From: Armatimonadota bacterium
GTDB lineage: Bacteria > Armatimonadota > Fimbriimonadia > Fimbriimonadales > Fimbriimonadaceae
DNA length: 64,000 bases
Reading direction: 5' to 3'
Assembly: GCA_029781035.1 (NCBI GenBank)
Contig: JAKOXK010000075.1
Span: 28,530 to 92,529, forward strand
Within the stretch, counting starts at the first letter, position 1, and each line of letters opens with the position of its first letter. A model generated the notes under the pieces. The model was given only the letters and a program-made list of their open reading frames with translations. It had not been told where the DNA came from and searched no databases. Both the position numbers and the translations under genes were made by a program. Below, piece by piece: positions 60,893 to 64,000 of this stretch.

Positions 60893-61906
60893 TCAGACTC
60901 CGATCGGGTCAGCCTTGCCGATTTCGGCCGCTTTGACGGACTCGTGGACAAGTTGGTCTGCCGTGACGCCGTCAGCTTCGGCCTCAAAGTTGAGGATGAC
61001 CCGGTGGCGGAGCGCCGCGACGGCGGCCTTCTTCACGTCTTCCCTCGCCACGTTGAACCTCCCATCGAGGAGCGCGTAGACCTTCCCAGCCGTGACGATG
61101 GCTTGCGCCCCTCGCGGGGACGAGCCGTAGCGAGCGTAGCGCTTGGCAAAGGCAGACGAACCTTCACCTTCGGGATGGGTCGCGACAACGATCGAGAGGG
61201 CGAAGTCCAGCACGTCGCGCGAAATCGGTACGTCACGGACTGTCTGTCGCATCCGCAGCACGTCGTCGCTACTGGCCACGACCTGAGGCTCGGCAGAGGC
61301 GCTCCCGGTCGTCCGTTCCACAACTTCGAACAGGTCGGCCTTCGAAGGATAGGGTACGAGGAGCTTGAAGAAGAACCGGTCGAGTTGAGCCTCCGGCAGG
61401 GGGTATGTGCCTTCTTGTTCGATCGGGTTCTGAGTCGCCATGACGAGGAAGGGCTCTGCCAGCGTGTGTTTGGTACCGCCGACCGTGACCGACCTCTCCT
61501 GCATGGCTTCGAGGAGCGCGGACTGAGTCTTGGGTGTGGCTCGGTTGATTTCGTCAGCGAGGATCATGTTGGCGAAGACCGGTCCACGCCGGAACTCGAA
61601 CACGCGGTCTCCTGTCGGGCTGGAAGCGAGCACGTTGGTTCCAGTCACGTCGGCCGGCATCATGTCCGGAGTGAATTGAATACGACTGAATCCAAGTCCG
61701 ACTGATTCAGCCAGGGTGCGGACCAAGAGCGTCTTGCCAAGCCCGGGCATTCCCTCAAGGAGCACGTGGCCGTTGGCTGCCAGGCAGACGAGAACTCCTT
61801 CCACAACGTCGTTCTGACCGACGATGACCTGTGCTACTTGGGTTCGGACGGCTTCGAAACACTCTCGAAACCACCGCGCCGTGTCCTGTGCATCAAAGGC
61901 GCTCAT
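60893..61906 (-). CDS. MoxR-family AAA+ ATPase
   Basis: A 337-residue ATPase: Walker A E-G-M-P-G-L-G-K-T near residue 52, Walker B M-I-L-A-D-E-I-N-R-A near 115, sensor A-T-Q-N-P-I near 159. MoxR proteins act as chaperones that assemble metal centres or complexes through VWA partners, which are the next genes here. GGAGG lies 4-5 nt before the ATG. Confidence 0.95.
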   Translation of the reverse strand: MSAFDAQDTARWFRECFEAVRTQVAQVIVGQNDVVEGVLVCLAANGHVLLEGMPGLGKTLLVRTLAESVGLGFSRIQFTPDMMPADVTGTNVLASSPTGDRVFEFRRGPVFANMILADEINRATPKTQSALLEAMQERSVTVGGTKHTLAEPFLVMATQNPIEQEGTYPLPEAQLDRFFFKLLVPYPSKADLFEVVERTTGSASAEPQVVASSDDVLRMRQTVRDVPISRDVLDFALSIVVATHPEGEGSSAFAKRYARYGSSPRGAQAIVTAGKVYALLDGRFNVAREDVKKAAVAALRHRVILNFEAEADGVTADQLVHESVKAAEIGKADPIGV

Positions 61907-63700
61907 TCATTTGCCTCCGCTCAAGGACTCAAAATACTCCTTGACCCGCTTCTCTTGGTCTTTCGGGATCTTCCCACCCGACATCGCCTTCTCAGCTGCT
62001 TTCCTATAGGTCGGGAGTACCTTCTGATAGGGCACACTGGATCGGTTTCCGACCTGTGTCGGCGCCTTGACCGACACTGACCACTCTTCGCCCTTGTCGT
62101 TTCGCCACTGGCCTCGGACTCCAACCGGAGATGTCTGGCCCTTCGTTTCCATCTCGTGCTGACTCTTGTTGACTCGACCTGTGTTGGCGAACGAGTCGTC
62201 GTCGGTCTTTCCGTAGGCTCCTTCGTCGTCCGACGACCCGCTCTGGCCCTGCTGGGAGCTAGGAATCATCCCGAGGGAAGTCATCATCGCCTGCATGGCG
62301 TCAAGACTCATCTTGCCGCTCTGCATCTGCTTCAGGGCGTCCTCCAACGCCTTTCGGATCTCTTCACGGGCTTTTGGATCCTTCATCGCCTGCGTCAGCT
62401 CTTCGATCTGCTTTTTCAGCTCCTCAAGATCCTCTTTGGTCGGAGCTTTGCCCTCTTGGGCCATCTGCTGTGACTTCTGACGCATCTTGGCGAGCAGTTC
62501 CTGTAGTTGCTTCATTTCCGGCATCTGCATCAACTCCCGCAGGGCCTTCATTTGTTCGTCCGTGAGTTTCAACGCTTCACCGAGCTTCTGCGCGTCCCGA
62601 AGCTGCTGTTGCAGACGCGCACGCTCTTGTTCGGCAGCTTTCCGCTCGGCTGGCGGCAGCTTGTCGATACGGTCGATCTCCTTCTGAATGGCGGCTTGCC
62701 GGACAGCCGCAGCCTGCCGGAGCTTCTCCCGTTCGTTGGGCGTCATCTGTGAAAGCCTTTCGGCTGTTCGGGTGAGCCCCATGTTCTTCAGCTGTTCCGA
62801 GGACAGTTGGGGTGCAGGCGCAGAGATCCCCGAGTCTCTCATGGCCTGGTCCAGAGCCGCCTCCTGATCGGGAGTCAGGTTCGTTTTCTCAAGGTCTTCG
62901 GGCTTGAGGCCTGAGTCTTCAGCGAGCTTCGCTTGGTACTTGCTCAAAGCGGTCTCCGCTTGTTGAGCCCGCTGTTGCGCGGTATCGGCCCGATCCTTCG
63001 CCTCCTGTTCCGCCTGCTTTGCGAGGTCGTTCGCCTTGCGAAGGGCTTCCTCACGGTTCAGTCGTCCGTTCTCGAGTTCTTGGGCGAATCGAGTCAGATC
63101 CGAGGCGAGCTTCGTACCGGTAGGGGCTTGAGCCTTCTGTGCCGCCTCGGCGACGGGGGCGGCGACCCGCTCGACCTTTTGACCAGCTACTTTCAACTCA
63201 GCTCGCTCAGAGGGGGTCTTCGGGCCGTGAACGACCGGCGAGTTGCCCAGTAGGAAGATGCTCGCGGCCAAGACCATGAGGGCAAGGGCTGCAATGTGCC
63301 ATCGGCTGAGGCGGACCGGATAGATCGATTCGGGCACGACGGACTCGAGGGCCCGTCGTGCGTCCTCTGACTGGGGTCGGTCGAAGACGGTGGTGGATGG
63401 TCTCACTTCGACCGCGGTCTTCACGCGGTCCTTGAGACGTGCCCGGACGTCGATTGACCGAGCGAGTGCTTCGTCCGGCACACGGCGCAGGAGGCCCGCA
63501 ACCAACCCGGCGATCCCGCCCAGACAAGCCAAGAGCCCGAGCCCGCGCCAGTTCGTATACCAAATGCGCGCCCAGTCCAGGCAGGCCCAGCCACTGGCTA
63601 GCGCCGCTCCCACGCACACGCCGATAGCAAGTCCTCGCCAGGCGTTGAGCCAGCGGACGCGCTTTCGAAACCGGTCAAGGCTTTCGGCGACTGGATTCAT
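61907..63700 (-). CDS. Membrane-anchored long coiled-coil protein
   Basis: A 597-residue protein. Two N-terminal membrane helices (about residues 23-42 and 52-68) and one at about 133-152. Residues about 200-470 form a very long coiled coil rich in Glu, Gln, Lys and Ala. The C-terminal 120 residues are more globular (S-S-V-P-Y-Q-K-V-L-P-T-Y-R-K-A). Resembles the DUF4175-like proteins often found beside MoxR/DUF58. It overlaps the next gene upstream as ATGA and ends 1 nt before moxR. Confidence 0.75.
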   Translation of the reverse strand: MNPVAESLDRFRKRVRWLNAWRGLAIGVCVGAALASGWACLDWARIWYTNWRGLGLLACLGGIAGLVAGLLRRVPDEALARSIDVRARLKDRVKTAVEVRPSTTVFDRPQSEDARRALESVVPESIYPVRLSRWHIAALALMVLAASIFLLGNSPVVHGPKTPSERAELKVAGQKVERVAAPVAEAAQKAQAPTGTKLASDLTRFAQELENGRLNREEALRKANDLAKQAEQEAKDRADTAQQRAQQAETALSKYQAKLAEDSGLKPEDLEKTNLTPDQEAALDQAMRDSGISAPAPQLSSEQLKNMGLTRTAERLSQMTPNEREKLRQAAAVRQAAIQKEIDRIDKLPPAERKAAEQERARLQQQLRDAQKLGEALKLTDEQMKALRELMQMPEMKQLQELLAKMRQKSQQMAQEGKAPTKEDLEELKKQIEELTQAMKDPKAREEIRKALEDALKQMQSGKMSLDAMQAMMTSLGMIPSSQQGQSGSSDDEGAYGKTDDDSFANTGRVNKSQHEMETKGQTSPVGVRGQWRNDKGEEWSVSVKAPTQVGNRSSVPYQKVLPTYRKAAEKAMSGGKIPKDQEKRVKEYFESLSGGK

Positions 63701-64000
63701 CGGGCTTTCTCCAACTCAAGACGGGCGCGGCGACGAGACCGTTCTGACAAGAGACCGATCACGATCGCTAGAATCCAGATCACGGCCATCTTTGGCATAG
63801 CGGCTGTCATTCCATTATAGGGGAACGACCAGAGGTTGATCCGTTCGGTCCAACCCGCAGGAAGTCCCCAGTTCTGGCTTCTCGACATGTTTTCAAGTAC
63901 CAAGAGGACGAGCAGTGGTACGAGAAACATGAGAACGAAGAACAGGAGGTGCAGTTTGCGGCAGGTGTCGATCCCCTGTCTCCACGCAAGGCTCGACGCT
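63697..64000 (-). CDS. Membrane protein, 5' truncated by window edge
   Basis: The frame stays open to the edge of the window, so the start is outside; about 100 residues are visible. Two membrane helices (near F-V-L-M-F-L-V-P-L-L-V-L-L-V-L and M-A-V-I-W-I-L-A-I-V-I-G-L-L) and a basic tail R-S-R-R-R-A-R. First visible gene of the MoxR cluster; family unknown. Confidence 0.65.
   Translation of the reverse strand, partial: ASSLAWRQGIDTCRKLHLLFFVLMFLVPLLVLLVLENMSRSQNWGLPAGWTERINLWSFPYNGMTAAMPKMAVIWILAIVIGLLSERSRRRARLELEKAR

Overview
The window is about 60% G+C, densely coded, and reads as chromosome of a diderm, heterotrophic bacterium. My best guess is Armatimonadota, close to Fimbriimonadia. 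This rests on the class-III-like prepilin with a DUF1559-type tail, the outer-membrane LPS-assembly-like barrel, a heptose operon and the general protein flavour. There is no rRNA or other marker here, so the assignment is inference. I see no phage, insertion sequence or CRISPR array.

Layout. 1-2353: end of a MacA-like adaptor, then a MacB-type permease and its ATPase. 2456-6055: two tandem soluble globin-coupled chemoreceptors. 6058-11460: divergent DNA glycosylase and an imuB-dnaE2 mutasome operon. 11486-13207: two CAP-domain secreted paralogues. 13212-18891: ThuA-like protein, PMT-type glycosyltransferase, methyltransferase, ComEA-like protein, Ppx/GppA and xylulokinase. 18953-21060: ribosomal protein S1 and CoaE, separated by a strong terminator. 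21293-29993: four large exported proteins, including an LptD/OstA-like barrel. 29929-37280 (minus strand): NadB, a pectate-lyase-like protein, then gmhA, heptosyltransferase, heptose kinase and SulP transporter. 37406-38592: prepilin and tRNA-Val. 38617-43363: FG-GAP/UnbV protein, hsp20-lon and a small membrane protein. 43399-43959: a thioredoxin-like lipoprotein with an in-frame TGA exactly at its first active-site cysteine. 43928-49383: AraC regulator, APH-like kinase, lipoprotein, an Acb2/Tad1-like gene with an unknown partner, a ParA-like ATPase and an MshEN-domain protein. 49337-55289: rhamnose-to-pyruvate operon (rhaEW, rhaB, lutABC). 55297-64000: MoxR/DUF58/BatA/VWA membrane cluster.

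Genes working together. The rhaEW-rhaB-lutABC run can take L-rhamnulose through its phosphate and lactaldehyde to lactate and then pyruvate. gmhA, the GT9 enzyme and hldE-kinase make and transfer heptose for the outer surface. imuB and dnaE2 form an error-prone repair pair next to an alkyl-base glycosylase. The MoxR cluster looks like one large membrane complex.

Three things stand out. (1) A probable selenoprotein at 43399-43959, with a hairpin after the TGA that fits the bacterial SECIS pattern. (2) A chromosomal Acb2/Tad1-like cyclic-nucleotide-sponge homologue at 46560-46940. (3) A recurring promoter design: many first genes of transcription units have a -10 box of about TANNNT only 5-7 nt before the start codon and no Shine-Dalgarno, so their mRNAs are probably leaderless. 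Two divergent pairs (mpg/imuB and ppx/xylB) overlap their promoters almost completely.
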